A stretch of DNA of 64,000 nt from DATBAX01 sp963723765 (GTDB lineage Bacteria; Acidobacteriota; Terriglobia; Terriglobales; Acidobacteriaceae): contig CAVRSD010000004.1 in NCBI GenBank assembly GCA_963723765.1, positions 186,001-250,000 on the forward strand, written 5' to 3'. The notes below the pieces were generated by a model. The model did not search any database. It had not been told where the DNA came from and saw only the letters and a list, made by a program, of their open reading frames with translations. Below, piece by piece: positions 39,373 through 49,039 of the stretch. A program made the position numbers and the translations under genes. Within the stretch, counting starts at the first letter, position 1; the number at the start of each line of letters is the position of its first letter.

Positions 39373-40617
39373 CTATTTCGGTTCCGCCGTGACCTCAGGA
39401 TTTGGCGTCGGGCCAGCTTCTAGTTCCTGGTGCCGCTTTTCCCGGGCATCATTCGACATCTGCGTGTAGGTTTGCATTTCCGCCTGGGCTTCTTCGGTAC
39501 GTTTCAAACTCCGGAATATCTGTCCCCGCAAATAGTGAATGCTGTATGCGTCAGGATCCAGTTTTAATGCCGCGTCGACCTCAGTGAGAGCCTGCGCGTG
39601 ATTGCCCAGCCGCTCATAAGCCCGGGCCAGGTTGAAATGGGAGCTGGCAAGCTGCGAATCGAGATGCAATGCTTTACGAAGATCGTTCACCGCATCCTGA
39701 TCATGCTGCTGCAGATAATTGATGAGTCCGAGTTGGTCGTAGTCATAGGCCAGATCAGGGTCAATCGCGGCATCCGCCAGAAATTCTGTTTTCGCCTGAT
39801 CAAGCTCTTGCTTCTTCATATAGGCGAGACCTAATTCGAAATGCACGAAGGGAAGTTTTGGATTGCTCTTTGCCGCGAGCTCGAGCTCGCGGATGGCGTC
39901 GTCATACTCTTCGCGATTCAGGTGAGCTTTGCCCATGAGCAGATGAAACTCTGGGGAATTCTGCCCGGTTTCAACCATGTGTCCCAAAGCACGCTGCTCC
40001 AAGTCGGGAAGCTTGGCTTTGCTGGCCGCGATCCCCAGCACGTACAGATAATTCAGCTGATCCGATTCTTGCGGCCAAAGCGGCTCGAGGATGGTTGCAG
40101 CCTCGGCGTAGTGCTCAGTAAAGAAGTAGCACAGCCCTAATAAGTAGCGGGCCTGAACCGAGTCCGGTGCATCGCGGACCACGGATTCGAATGGGGGAAT
40201 GGCGTCCTTATAGTTGTTTTGCCGGTAGTAAGCCAGCCCAATATTGAGGCGGATTCCCGCGACCTGGGGCGCCAGATGTGCCGCCTTGTTCAGCATTTCC
40301 AGCGCGCTCTGCCAGTGCTTCCGGCGCATCTCGATGACGCCCAGGTTCGCATAGGCCCCAGCTACTTGCGGATCGACTGCGAGCACAGCACGAAACGAAC
40401 GCTCCGCTTGATCCAAATTGCCGCTCCGCAATGCGGCTTCACCCTGCTCAAACAACTGCTGCGGGCCAAGGTCTTGAGTGCTTGGATGCTGCGAAGTAGC
40501 ACCCGTCGCATTGGCGGTGGAACCTCCGGATGGTGACGGCTTTCCTTGCGAATAAAGAGACGGTAAGGCAATACCAGACAAGAAAAGCGCCGTCAGCAGG
40601 AATCGAGATAGGAACAT
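39373..40617 (-). CDS. Secreted TPR-repeat protein
   Basis: 414 aa from ATG 40617, chosen because it starts a signal peptide (FLSRFLLTALFLSGIALPSLYSQG); an ATG at 40695 would add 26 hydrophilic residues. Residues ~25-50 are Ser/Thr/Gly-rich. From about 55 onward there are some nine tetratricopeptide repeats (for example QAERSFRAVLAVDPQVAGAYANLGVIEMRRKHW and YKDAIPPFESVVRDAPDSVQARYLLGLCYF). TPR arrays mediate protein-protein contacts, here in the periplasm. It lies 106 bases upstream of the asmA-like gene on the same strand. Confidence 0.85.
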   Translation of the reverse strand: MFLSRFLLTALFLSGIALPSLYSQGKPSPSGGSTANATGATSQHPSTQDLGPQQLFEQGEAALRSGNLDQAERSFRAVLAVDPQVAGAYANLGVIEMRRKHWQSALEMLNKAAHLAPQVAGIRLNIGLAYYRQNNYKDAIPPFESVVRDAPDSVQARYLLGLCYFFTEHYAEAATILEPLWPQESDQLNYLYVLGIAASKAKLPDLEQRALGHMVETGQNSPEFHLLMGKAHLNREEYDDAIRELELAAKSNPKLPFVHFELGLAYMKKQELDQAKTEFLADAAIDPDLAYDYDQLGLINYLQQHDQDAVNDLRKALHLDSQLASSHFNLARAYERLGNHAQALTEVDAALKLDPDAYSIHYLRGQIFRSLKRTEEAQAEMQTYTQMSNDAREKRHQELEAGPTPNPEVTAEPK

Positions 40618-40789
40618 GGATAGCTTGGCCGAGCTTGACACTAGGGTAAACTCTTGCTGTAGTGTCCGCCAGTGGCCGCATGAATTCAAGCGCATGGTGT
40701 GCAGTCGATCTCTGTACTTTGGCGGCGTTCTTGTAAACGCAGATAAGTTCTTAAATTATTGAAAGCAGTTTTGGACTATGAAAGGGTCG

Positions 40790-41836
40790 ATGGTCACGAT
40801 TCGAGATGTAGCCAAGGAGAGTGGTTTTTCGTCCACTACGGTCTCCATTGTTTTAAACAATGCACCGCTGGCGCGTTATATTCCCGCCGCTACGAAGAAA
40901 CGAATTGAGAAGGCAGCCAAGAAGTTGGGCTACCGTCCCAACCTCTTTGCCCGCTCTCTCCGCAGCCAGCGCAGTCACACGGTGGGGGTTATGGTCTTCG
41001 ACATGACCGATCCTTACTGCACTCTGGTCCTGCGTGGCATTGAAAACTCTCTTTATCAATCTTCTTATCTTCCCATTCTCACGGACGTCCACAATGAGCG
41101 CAGCCGTTTTGAGCGTTATCTGGAGATGCTGCTGGATCGGCGGGTAGAAGCGCTCATTGTTTTGGCGAACTGGTTGTTTGTAAACATCGATATCCTCGCG
41201 GACCTGGAGAAGAGCAGTATTCCCACGGTGATGATTGGCCAGGAATTGCGTACCGATTCCGTAAGCTCTGTAATTGTCGATAACGAAGTCGGGGCCTATT
41301 CCGCCATCGAGCATTTGTATCTGCTGGGACATCGCAAGATAGCTTTTATCCGCGGTCCCAAGACCTTGGGCGACAGCGCGCCTCGTTGGAAGGGAATTCG
41401 TTCATTCGCAAAGAGCTGTGGACTGGAACTTGACCCTCAGTTGGTTCTGGACCTTCCAGAATCGCGAGATCCGATTTCAAGTTTTGAAGCTGGATACAAA
41501 TTAACGGAGGAATTGGTCAAACGAAAGCGTCCTTTCACTGCATTGATGGCATTTGACGACATGACCGCGTTTGGAGCTATACGTGCACTAGCCAAAGCAG
41601 GTCTCCGTGTTCCAGAACATTGTTCCGTCATCGGATTTGACGATGTCGCAGCTTCCGCGCTCTATACACCGTCTCTCACCACGGTGCGCCAACCCATGGA
41701 AGCTATGGGCGCAATGGCAGTAAGCATCATGGCGGATGGAATCAATGCCGTATTGGAAAAACGGGAAGTTTCCGCCGTCCACCGCAAGATGGCCCCGGAA
41801 CTGGCGGTGCGTGAATCTACCCGAAGCGTGGTGTGA
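40790..41836 (+). CDS. LacI/GalR-family transcriptional regulator
   Basis: 348 aa from ATG 40790, which has AAAGGG seven bases upstream and gives the usual VTIRDVAKESGFSSTTVSIVLNN start; an ATG at 40778 is also in frame. The hinge helix is KLGYRPNLFARSLRS. The ligand-binding core follows (TVGVMVFDMTDPYCTLVLRGIENSL, SVIVDNEVGAYSAIEHLYLLGHRKIAFIRG, FDDMTAFGAIRALAKAGLRVPEHCSVIGFDDVAAS). It is a sugar-responsive repressor, probably of the Oar-like receptor gene 172 bases downstream. It is the only LacI-family gene in the window and a candidate for binding the CGTTTAC sites at 2.8-7.0 kb, though that link is inference. Confidence 0.92.
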   Translation: MVTIRDVAKESGFSSTTVSIVLNNAPLARYIPAATKKRIEKAAKKLGYRPNLFARSLRSQRSHTVGVMVFDMTDPYCTLVLRGIENSLYQSSYLPILTDVHNERSRFERYLEMLLDRRVEALIVLANWLFVNIDILADLEKSSIPTVMIGQELRTDSVSSVIVDNEVGAYSAIEHLYLLGHRKIAFIRGPKTLGDSAPRWKGIRSFAKSCGLELDPQLVLDLPESRDPISSFEAGYKLTEELVKRKRPFTALMAFDDMTAFGAIRALAKAGLRVPEHCSVIGFDDVAASALYTPSLTTVRQPMEAMGAMAVSIMADGINAVLEKREVSAVHRKMAPELAVRESTRSVV

Positions 41837-42008
41837 CCCAGTAATTGAGACGCGCAAGCCCCCCAAACCACCTTTTTCCTTGACAACAAAACTGGGTATA
41901 AAGCACTATTCATACGTTTTAATAAATGCTTTCATGATAGACTACCGTCACCGAAATTGGGCTCGCTGTAGGTCTCGTCCGTACACATCTAAAAACCGGG
42001 GAGTTACC

Positions 42009-45000
42009 ATGAAATTCCGTCTCGCGTGTTTGTGCATCCTTACGTTTGGGCTCTGCTTGCCTGCCGCGCTATTCGCGCAGGACACCGCCTCGATTACCGG
42101 CACCGTCACCGACGCCAGTGGGGCTGCTGTCGCGAACGCGCAAGTGACCCTGACCAGTAAGGAACACGGCGTCAACCTCACTACAAAGACGAATGGAAGC
42201 GGCGAGTATATTTTCGGGTCTTTGCAGATCGGTGCGGTCAACGTGACGGTTACGTCGCCAGGGTTCAAAAAATATCAGGCCCAGGGCGTGGTCCTTCGCG
42301 TCGGCGAGAAAGCTCGTTTGGACGTGTCTTTACAAGTCGGCGCGGAAAGCACTGAGGTGACGGTTGAGGGTGCTGGGGTTGCTCAAGTCGAGACCCAATC
42401 CTCCGATCTGGGCGGTACGGTCAGTGGCAAGGAAATTACGCAATTGCAGTTGAATGGTCGCGACTTCAAGCAGTTGATCACCCTGGTGCCGGGCGTCACC
42501 AATCAAACCGGCACTGACGAAGGCGGCGTTGGCGTGACCGCCAGCACATCGTTCAGCATCAATGGCGGTCGTACCGAATACAACAACTGGGAAATGGATG
42601 GTGGCGACACCATGGATAACGGCAGCAACAACACGCTGAACGTGACCCCCAGTATTGATGCCATCGGAGAAGTCAAGGTTTTGACTTCGAACTACGGCGC
42701 ACAGTACGGCAAGAACGGTTCGGGAACGATTGAAGTGGAAACCAAGTCCGGGACTAGCGCTTTTCACGGCGATGCCTACGAATTCAACCGCAACGATATC
42801 TTCAACGCGGCTGGTTTCAATCAGAATTCCACGCCACCATACAAAAAGAATGATTTCGGTTTCACTATTGGTGGCCCCGTGATTATTCCTGGCATCTACA
42901 ACAAGGACCGCCAAAAAACATTCTTCTTCTGGTCAGAAGAGTGGCGCCGTGATCGCGTACCCTACACTTTCAATCCAATTGTTCCTTCGAACGCGGAACG
43001 TGGGGGAGATTTCAGCGATCAATGCCCCAATGTAACCACCGGTAATTCAGCAGACTGCCCGGTGGAACCTAACTTTCTCGCGGATGGCGTGACCCCGAAT
43101 CCGCTGGCCGGCCAGTTCTTTCCAGGGAACCAGGTCCCATTCAATGCCAGCGATCCCAACGTCCAGTCCTTGCTGGCGTTGATTCCGCAACAGAATAATG
43201 TTCCGGGCCAGGCCGGGCGTTTCTTTGAGAACGTTTCGCAGCCTACCAACTGGCGCGAAGAACTTTTCCGCGTGGATCACAATCTGACCGATAAAGAACG
43301 GATCACGTTTCGCTATATACACGATTCCTGGTTCCAATATCAGCCAGTTCCACTGTGGACAAATGCGGGAAGTTTCCCCACCATTGGAACCAACTTCACG
43401 GGCCCCGGTGTGAGCATGGTGGCGCGTCTCAGTTCAAATCTAAGTCCCACATTGCTGAACGAATTTGTTGCCAGCTATACCAGTGACCAGATCACGCTCA
43501 TTGACACGGGAAATTACAAGCGCCCGGCCGACACCACTTTTGGATCTATTTTCCCGGGCGCCGATATGGGCGTGATGCCCGGCTTTGATCTCAATGACCC
43601 CGGCGGAGCGTACGGAGGATTTGGGCAGGACGCTGGCTACATCCCGAACGGCGTTTACAATTCCAACCCGTCCTACAGTTATAAAGACAACGTAACCAAG
43701 ATCGTAGGCACGCACAACTTGCAATTTGGGGGATATGTAGAAGCCGCGCAAAAGAATGAATTCGGCGGCGAACTCTCGGCTGGTTCCTATCCGGGTTACA
43801 TCACGTTTGATCCCAGCAGTGCGGTCGTAACCACCGGAAATCCCTTCGCTGATCTATTGCAGGGAAACATTGCCTCATTCGGGCAGCAAAACACCACCCT
43901 CAAGTACTACAACCGATACAAGATCGTTGAGCCATATTTTAACGATGACTGGCATGTAACCAGCCGTCTGACATTGAATTTGGGCGTGCGATTGAGCCTT
44001 TACGGAACCTATCGGGAAAAGGAGAACCAGGCGTACAACTTTGATCCCGCAGCCTACAAGCTTGGCTTAACCACCGTGAATAGCGATGGATCCGTGAGTG
44101 GGCTGGGAGTTTCGGACCCGAGTGCGCCCATTAGCGTAACCAACTTACCCAACGGCATTGTTCAGTGTGGCGGTCCGGGCCAATACATCGGCTGTCAGAA
44201 GGGCAAGCTCTTTAATCCCGCACCGCGCATGGGATTTGCCTGGGACCCGAGAGGCAATGGCAAGACAGCGATCCGGGCTGGGTATGGAATGTTCTACGAA
44301 CACGGGAACGGGAATGAAACCGGGACTGAAACTCTGGAGAACTCTCCTCCATTGGCCTACGCAGCCCAGCAGAACAACATCGTGGGTTACGAGAATATAG
44401 GCGGCGGGACAGCGGCACCGCAATTCCCTCTGGCTCCAGTCGCTGTTCCTACCAAGGCAATTTGGCCTTATGTGCAACAGTGGCATCTGGATGTTCAACA
44501 GGAGTTTGCCAGCAACACGGTTGCCACGGTTTCGTACGTGGGCAGCAAAGGAACCCATCTAACCCGGCAGACAGATCTCAACCAATTGCACCCGATCTCC
44601 GCTGCGCAGAACCCCTACAAACCGGGCGAAGCGATTGGCCCGAATGATTGCGGCACGACATTCGACGCAAACGGTGTTCCGACCGGCGCGACCACTCCCA
44701 GCGGCGTACCCATCACCGGGCAAGCCGCAATAAACCTGGGCGTGGCCGCTTGTGGCACAAACCCCGATCTGTTCCGGCCGTTTCCGGGATATGGCGATAT
44801 TACCTACATTCAACCCGCAGCTTCCTCGGATTACAACGCCCTCCAGGTAGCGATACGACGCAGCATGGGAGGCTTGCAACTGAACTTTGCCTATACCTAT
44901 AGCCATTCCATTGACGACTCCTCTGATCGCTACGACGGCAGTTTTACTGACGCCTACAATCCGGCGGCGCAACGGGCAAGCTCAAACTACGATCAGCGCC

Positions 45001-45584
45001 ATGTGCTCAATTTCGGATATGTATGGGATTTACCGTTCTTCAAGAACCCTGGTCTGACCAACAAGGTACTGGGTGGTTGGGAATACTCCGGCATCACAAC
45101 CTTCAATACCGGTTCGCCCTTTAGCGTACTCAATCCGACCGACAATGCCGGGGTTGGCAATGGATTGGGATCCGCGTCGTATGCGGATATCATTGGCAAC
45201 CCGAAGCAGGGGGTGGTGAACGATTCCACGACCGCTCTGGAAGGGTATGGGCCGTTGATCTACAACCCAGCAGCCTTCGCGGCCCCGCAGGGATTAACTT
45301 TTGGCGATTCCGGCAGAAACCTTCTCCGCAATCCTCACCAGCTTAATTTCGACATGGCGCTCTTTAAGCACTTCGCCGTGACCGAGAAGACAGCTTTTGA
45401 ATTCCGCGCCGAGGCTTTCAACGTGTTTAACCACACCGAGTGGTTGCCGCTCGCCGGCCAGGCCGGAGCAGCAGCAAGCTCGAACGGGTCCGGCACCAAC
45501 ACCCTCGACAGCTTGGGATTCCTCTATGTGGCAGGGGCGCACAGTCCGCGCATTCTCCAGCTCGCTTTAAAGTTCTTGTTCTAG
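42009..45584 (+). CDS. Oar-like TonB-dependent receptor with N-terminal carboxypeptidase-regulatory-like domain
   Basis: 1191 aa from ATG 42009, preceded by GGGGAG and starting a signal peptide (LACLCILTFGLCLPAALFAQD). Residues ~25-105 are the CarboxypepD-reg domain (ASITGTVTDASGAAVANAQVTLTSKEHG). The plug region (LQLNGRDFKQLITLVPGV, SFSINGGRTEYNNWEMDGGDTMDNGSNNTLNVTPSIDAIGEVKVLTSNYGAQYGKNGSGTIEVETKSGT) follows, then a long outer-membrane barrel ending in a terminal Phe (LALKFLF). Such receptors import large substrates, often oligosaccharides, powered by TonB. A LacI regulator is encoded just upstream. TTGACA at 41880-41885 is a possible -35 but I see no good -10. A strong terminator follows. 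Confidence 0.93.
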   Translation: MKFRLACLCILTFGLCLPAALFAQDTASITGTVTDASGAAVANAQVTLTSKEHGVNLTTKTNGSGEYIFGSLQIGAVNVTVTSPGFKKYQAQGVVLRVGEKARLDVSLQVGAESTEVTVEGAGVAQVETQSSDLGGTVSGKEITQLQLNGRDFKQLITLVPGVTNQTGTDEGGVGVTASTSFSINGGRTEYNNWEMDGGDTMDNGSNNTLNVTPSIDAIGEVKVLTSNYGAQYGKNGSGTIEVETKSGTSAFHGDAYEFNRNDIFNAAGFNQNSTPPYKKNDFGFTIGGPVIIPGIYNKDRQKTFFFWSEEWRRDRVPYTFNPIVPSNAERGGDFSDQCPNVTTGNSADCPVEPNFLADGVTPNPLAGQFFPGNQVPFNASDPNVQSLLALIPQQNNVPGQAGRFFENVSQPTNWREELFRVDHNLTDKERITFRYIHDSWFQYQPVPLWTNAGSFPTIGTNFTGPGVSMVARLSSNLSPTLLNEFVASYTSDQITLIDTGNYKRPADTTFGSIFPGADMGVMPGFDLNDPGGAYGGFGQDAGYIPNGVYNSNPSYSYKDNVTKIVGTHNLQFGGYVEAAQKNEFGGELSAGSYPGYITFDPSSAVVTTGNPFADLLQGNIASFGQQNTTLKYYNRYKIVEPYFNDDWHVTSRLTLNLGVRLSLYGTYREKENQAYNFDPAAYKLGLTTVNSDGSVSGLGVSDPSAPISVTNLPNGIVQCGGPGQYIGCQKGKLFNPAPRMGFAWDPRGNGKTAIRAGYGMFYEHGNGNETGTETLENSPPLAYAAQQNNIVGYENIGGGTAAPQFPLAPVAVPTKAIWPYVQQWHLDVQQEFASNTVATVSYVGSKGTHLTRQTDLNQLHPISAAQNPYKPGEAIGPNDCGTTFDANGVPTGATTPSGVPITGQAAINLGVAACGTNPDLFRPFPGYGDITYIQPAASSDYNALQVAIRRSMGGLQLNFAYTYSHSIDDSSDRYDGSFTDAYNPAAQRASSNYDQRHVLNFGYVWDLPFFKNPGLTNKVLGGWEYSGITTFNTGSPFSVLNPTDNAGVGNGLGSASYADIIGNPKQGVVNDSTTALEGYGPLIYNPAAFAAPQGLTFGDSGRNLLRNPHQLNFDMALFKHFAVTEKTAFEFRAEAFNVFNHTEWLPLAGQAGAAASSNGSGTNTLDSLGFLYVAGAHSPRILQLALKFLF

Positions 45585-45601
45585 CGAGATGTGACTATGT
45601 G

Positions 45602-45629
45602 ATCCCGGCCCAAAAGGCCGGGATTTTTT
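45602..45629 (+). terminator. Rho-independent terminator of the Oar-like receptor gene
   Basis: ATCCCGGCC (45602-45610) pairs perfectly with GGCCGGGAT (45616-45624) and is followed by TTTTTT. It lies 17 bases after the stop codon. Confidence 0.92.
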
Positions 45630-45643
45630 ATTGGGTAAATGAT

Positions 45644-46792
45644 TTATTTGTACTGGACTTCCACCCAGCGCCGTTCTCGTGCGCTGGCGGCGATGGCATC
45701 GCAGAGGATGAGCTCCTCATGGCCGGTCTCGAACGTGGGAAACGTTCGCGGCGCTTTGAAGTCGCCGGCTCCGATGTAGGCATAGAAATCCTTAAAGAGC
45801 TGGGCGAAGGTATCTGGATATCCCTCGGCATGGCCTCCCGGGTACGCCGCGTAGCCGCGAGCTTCCGGACTCATCAACGCCGGGTCTTTGATCATGCTCT
45901 GGTTCGCCTCATTACGGCGTCCGATCCAAAGCACATTCGGCGATTCCGCATTCCAGGCTAGCGATCCTTCCGATCCATCCACTTCAAACCATAGATTGCA
46001 TTTGCGTCCGGCACTGACCTGCGAAACCGTCATCACTCCGCGTAGCGACCCTTCAAAGTGCAGCAGAACGGACGCATAGTCATCATTCGTGATTGTGATC
46101 TCATCGAAAGCCCCGTCGCCGCGTTTCTGGAAAGTTTCCACACGGCCGCGCGGCTTCTGGCGAATCGGTACTACGGTGGCCAGATCGGCGCATAACTCGG
46201 TGACTTTGCGTCCAGTGATCCAGGTCGTGAGATCGAGCCAATGCGTGCCAATATCGGATACAACACGCATCTCACCGCCGAGTGCTGATTCCAGACGCCA
46301 GTTCCAGTCAGAAGGATAGAGCAACCAATCCTGCAAGAATCCACCATGCACCAAACGTGGTTCGCCAATCATTCCACTCACCACCATGGATCGAGCCTGT
46401 TGGCAGAGCGGGTAATAACGCAAGTTATGAGCAACCCCGCCGACGCGGTTGTGCTTCTTGGCCAGTTCGATCAGAGCGGCGCTCTGGCCCACGTCCATGG
46501 CCAGCGGTTTCTCACACATCACATGCTTGCCCGCTTCCAGGACCGTCTGGGCTTGTTCGAAGTGGCCATTGTTCGGAGTACAAATGTGGACGACATCGAC
46601 GCTCTTGTCTTTAGCCAGTTCCTCGAGCGACACATAAGCATGATCGAGATTAAGCGCTCGGCAGGCCTCCTTCGTCCGCTCAGGAGAACTGCCGAGGATT
46701 CCCTGGACCGCAATGCCTCGCCGCCGCAGTGCCTCCAGATGCGCTCTGCCCACAAATCCCAATCCAATGATTGCCGCCCGCAAATTCTCCAC
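45644..46792 (-). CDS. Gfo/Idh/MocA-family oxidoreductase
   Basis: 382 aa starting at GTG with GAGGTG upstream. AAIIGLGFVGRAHLEAL is the NAD(P)-binding loop; VDVVHICTPNNGHFEQAQTVLEAGKHVMCEKPLAMDVGQ carries the EKP motif with the catalytic Lys. Later GEPRLVHGGFLQDWL and DIGTHWLDLTTWITG supply the His region of the active site. Members oxidise or epimerise sugars, cyclitols or sugar acids. It is convergent with the receptor gene and likely processes an imported sugar, but the substrate is unknown. Confidence 0.88.
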   Translation of the reverse strand: MENLRAAIIGLGFVGRAHLEALRRRGIAVQGILGSSPERTKEACRALNLDHAYVSLEELAKDKSVDVVHICTPNNGHFEQAQTVLEAGKHVMCEKPLAMDVGQSAALIELAKKHNRVGGVAHNLRYYPLCQQARSMVVSGMIGEPRLVHGGFLQDWLLYPSDWNWRLESALGGEMRVVSDIGTHWLDLTTWITGRKVTELCADLATVVPIRQKPRGRVETFQKRGDGAFDEITITNDDYASVLLHFEGSLRGVMTVSQVSAGRKCNLWFEVDGSEGSLAWNAESPNVLWIGRRNEANQSMIKDPALMSPEARGYAAYPGGHAEGYPDTFAQLFKDFYAYIGAGDFKAPRTFPTFETGHEELILCDAIAASARERRWVEVQYK

Positions 46793-46840
46793 TGATCACC
46801 TCGGGAAAAGTATCAACGACGTAGCAGTGTTCAGAAAAAA

Positions 46841-48043
46841 TTATCTGACTTCCGCATGCTGGCGGGTGGTACTGATCACGGTCAGCGCTTGTTCCAAATC
46901 GGCGATCAGGTCATCGACATTTTCAATTCCCACCGATAAGCGTACCAGTTGATCGGCAATGCCCATGTTCTCTCGCTGTTCCTGGGAAATCATGGCGTGA
47001 GAGGTGAGCACCGGAAGGCATACCAGCGACACGACCCCACCTAAGCTCGGGGCCAGATTGAAAAGGCGCAAAGATTCCGTCAAACGGCGGGCATCGTGGC
47101 CGGTGCCGTCCACTTCAAAGCTCAGTAATCCGCCTCCGCCACGCATCTGTTCCATGGCCAGCGATCGTTGCGCATGACTTTCTTCGAATGGATGGTACAC
47201 ACGCCGTACCTGGGCGTGTCCTGCCAAAAATTGGGCGATCTGCAGCGCGCTTTCGTTCTGTCGCTGTACTCTTAACGCCAGGGTTTTGATACCACGCAGT
47301 AAGAGCCACGCAGCGTGCGGATCCATGGTGCCGTTCAGAATGGTACGAGTTGCGTGGACTACTTCGATCAAATCCTTGCGGCCGGCGATAATGCCGCAAA
47401 TCAAATCGCAATGTCCGCTGTAATATTTCGTTCCCGAGTGCATCACCAAGTCAATTCCAAACTCCACCGGACGCTGGTTGATCGGCGTCGCCAGCGTGCT
47501 GTCAATCAGCGTGATCAGTTTGTGTTTCTTTGCGATGGCCACGGCTTTGTGCAGATCGGCGATTTGCAACGTCGGGTTGGTTGGCGATTCCAGGTACAGA
47601 AGTTTCGTATTCGGCCGGATGGAACGCTCGTATTGCTCATATTCCGTGGTCTCCACAAACGTGGTTTCCACTCCCAGCTTCGGCAGCCACTGGCTGAGAA
47701 ATTTCATGGTGCCGCCATAAATGTCTCGTTGAGACACAATATGGTCGCCCGCTTTTACCAGTGCGAAAATCGTGGATGTAATGGCTCCCATTCCGGAAGA
47801 GAACAGTAGCGCCGCATCGGCACCCTCGAGTTCCGCAATCGCCGCCTCCGTAGCTGTGCCGGTGGGATTGCCGTACCGCGTGTAGAACTGGTCGGTAGGG
47901 ACGACTTTGACCTGCTCGTCGTTATCGGTGACTTCAAACGTCGAAGTCTGGTAAATCGGCGTAAGCAGAGGCCCATTCTTCCGGGTGAGATCGGTGCCGC
48001 CACGCACGGCTTCAGTTTCCTGGCGATGCTGATGCGGTTTCAT
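46841..48043 (-). CDS. Cys/Met-metabolism PLP-dependent enzyme (cystathionine gamma-synthase/lyase type)
   Basis: 400 aa from ATG 48043 with AAGGAG upstream; the open frame before it adds no domain. QFYTRYGNPTGTATEAAIAELEGADAALLFSSGMGAI is the family signature, LIDSTLATPINQRPVEFGIDLVMHSGTKYYSGH contains the PLP-binding Lys. Enzymes of this class join or cleave cystathionine, or form homocysteine or methanethiol. With hom and thrB/thrC in the window, a gamma-synthase or O-acylhomoserine sulfhydrylase acting on a homoserine ester is possible, but activity cannot be told from sequence. It is divergent from the SDR gene. Confidence 0.88.
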   Translation of the reverse strand: MKPHQHRQETEAVRGGTDLTRKNGPLLTPIYQTSTFEVTDNDEQVKVVPTDQFYTRYGNPTGTATEAAIAELEGADAALLFSSGMGAITSTIFALVKAGDHIVSQRDIYGGTMKFLSQWLPKLGVETTFVETTEYEQYERSIRPNTKLLYLESPTNPTLQIADLHKAVAIAKKHKLITLIDSTLATPINQRPVEFGIDLVMHSGTKYYSGHCDLICGIIAGRKDLIEVVHATRTILNGTMDPHAAWLLLRGIKTLALRVQRQNESALQIAQFLAGHAQVRRVYHPFEESHAQRSLAMEQMRGGGGLLSFEVDGTGHDARRLTESLRLFNLAPSLGGVVSLVCLPVLTSHAMISQEQRENMGIADQLVRLSVGIENVDDLIADLEQALTVISTTRQHAEVR

Positions 48044-48131
48044 AGAACTCCTTACAAAATCTTGCTCCAAGACTAACGTTCGAGAGCGAACTGGGCAAGA
48101 GACATGCAGTTTATTCGCTCGACATAACTTA

Positions 48132-48137
48132 TATAAT
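48132..48137 (+). promoter_or_regulatory. -10 element (TATAAT) giving a leaderless SDR transcript
   Basis: A perfect TATAAT ends eight bases before the ATG at 48146, so transcription should begin at or within two bases of the start codon. No ribosome binding site is present (TCTCACCTT precedes ATG). The -35 region is not clear. Confidence 0.6.
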
Positions 48138-48145
48138 CTCACCTT

Positions 48146-48934
48146 ATGGAAACAGGTCTGAAGAACCGGGTGGCAATCGTAGCTGCGTCCAGCCAGGGAA
48201 TCGGGAGAGCGACCGCTGAAGGTTTTGCCGCCGAGGGATGCCGGGTGGCCATGTGCGCACGCACTTCGCAGACGTTACAGTCCGCTGCCGATCAAATACG
48301 AAAGCAGTACAACGGGGAAGTGTTTGCTGAATCCTTGGATGTAACCGATGCGGACGCGGTGCACCGTTTCGTGGAAGCAGTCGTCGCGAAGTATGGCGGC
48401 GTTGATATTTGCGTCACCAACGCCGGCGGTCCTCCGGCGAAGGGTTTTCTCGCCGCCACCCTGGACGAATGGAGAAAGGCGGTGGACTTGAACCTTTTGA
48501 GCACCGTTTACTTTGCTCGTGAAGTGATTCCTCACATGCAACGCCTGCACTGGGGAAGGATCATCACCATCACGTCCATCACCACCAAACAGCCGGTGGC
48601 CGATCTGGTGCTTTCGAATGCAGTCCGCGCCGCGGTCGTAGGATTGGTTAAAAGTCTGGCGAATGAATTTGGGAAAGACGGAATTCTGGTGAACAACGTC
48701 GGCCCGGGCTATACCGCCACCGACCGCCTGAAAGAACTGGCAAAAAGCCGGTCTGCCGCTCAAGGCAAGACCGAAGAAGAAGTCTTCGAAGGCTGGGCCG
48801 CGGATGCCCCGCTCAAGCGCCTCGGCGAGTCCCGGGAAGTGGCTGACACAATCGTATGGCTGGCTTCGGAACGAGCGTCATACATTACCGGGCAAACCCT
48901 GTTGGTGGACGGCGGCCTGTATAAGGGGCTGTGA
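48146..48934 (+). CDS. Short-chain dehydrogenase-like protein lacking the YxxxK pair
   Basis: 262 aa. VAIVAASSQGIGRATAEGFA and VTNAGGPP are normal SDR nucleotide-binding features. After the Ser strand (ITITSITTKQPVADLVLSNAVRAAVVGLVKSLANE), the position of the catalytic Tyr is Ser and that of the Lys is Arg (SNAVR). This matches the known BKR-like SDR subgroup with LSNxxR and incomplete catalytic residues. It is often annotated as 3-oxoacyl-ACP reductase, but that activity is doubtful. The C-terminus (ITGQTLLVDGGLYKGL) is complete. Its transcript appears leaderless. Role unknown. Confidence 0.85.
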   Translation: METGLKNRVAIVAASSQGIGRATAEGFAAEGCRVAMCARTSQTLQSAADQIRKQYNGEVFAESLDVTDADAVHRFVEAVVAKYGGVDICVTNAGGPPAKGFLAATLDEWRKAVDLNLLSTVYFAREVIPHMQRLHWGRIITITSITTKQPVADLVLSNAVRAAVVGLVKSLANEFGKDGILVNNVGPGYTATDRLKELAKSRSAAQGKTEEEVFEGWAADAPLKRLGESREVADTIVWLASERASYITGQTLLVDGGLYKGL

Positions 48935-49039
48935 CCTGGATCATGTGGTGCGGGCGCCCACGCCACATTCCAGATGCGGGAACCGTCCCTGATAATATTG
49001 ATGGGTTGCCACAATCTGCAGCGAAAGGGCACACCCGAA

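Noticed and set aside
40733..40740. GTAAACGC as an operator for the LacI gene
   Set aside because: Only the left half matches; the right half has no symmetry to it.
41880..41908. TTGACA with a downstream TATAAA as the receptor promoter
   Set aside because: The spacing is 11 bases; at 16-18 bases no acceptable -10 is present.
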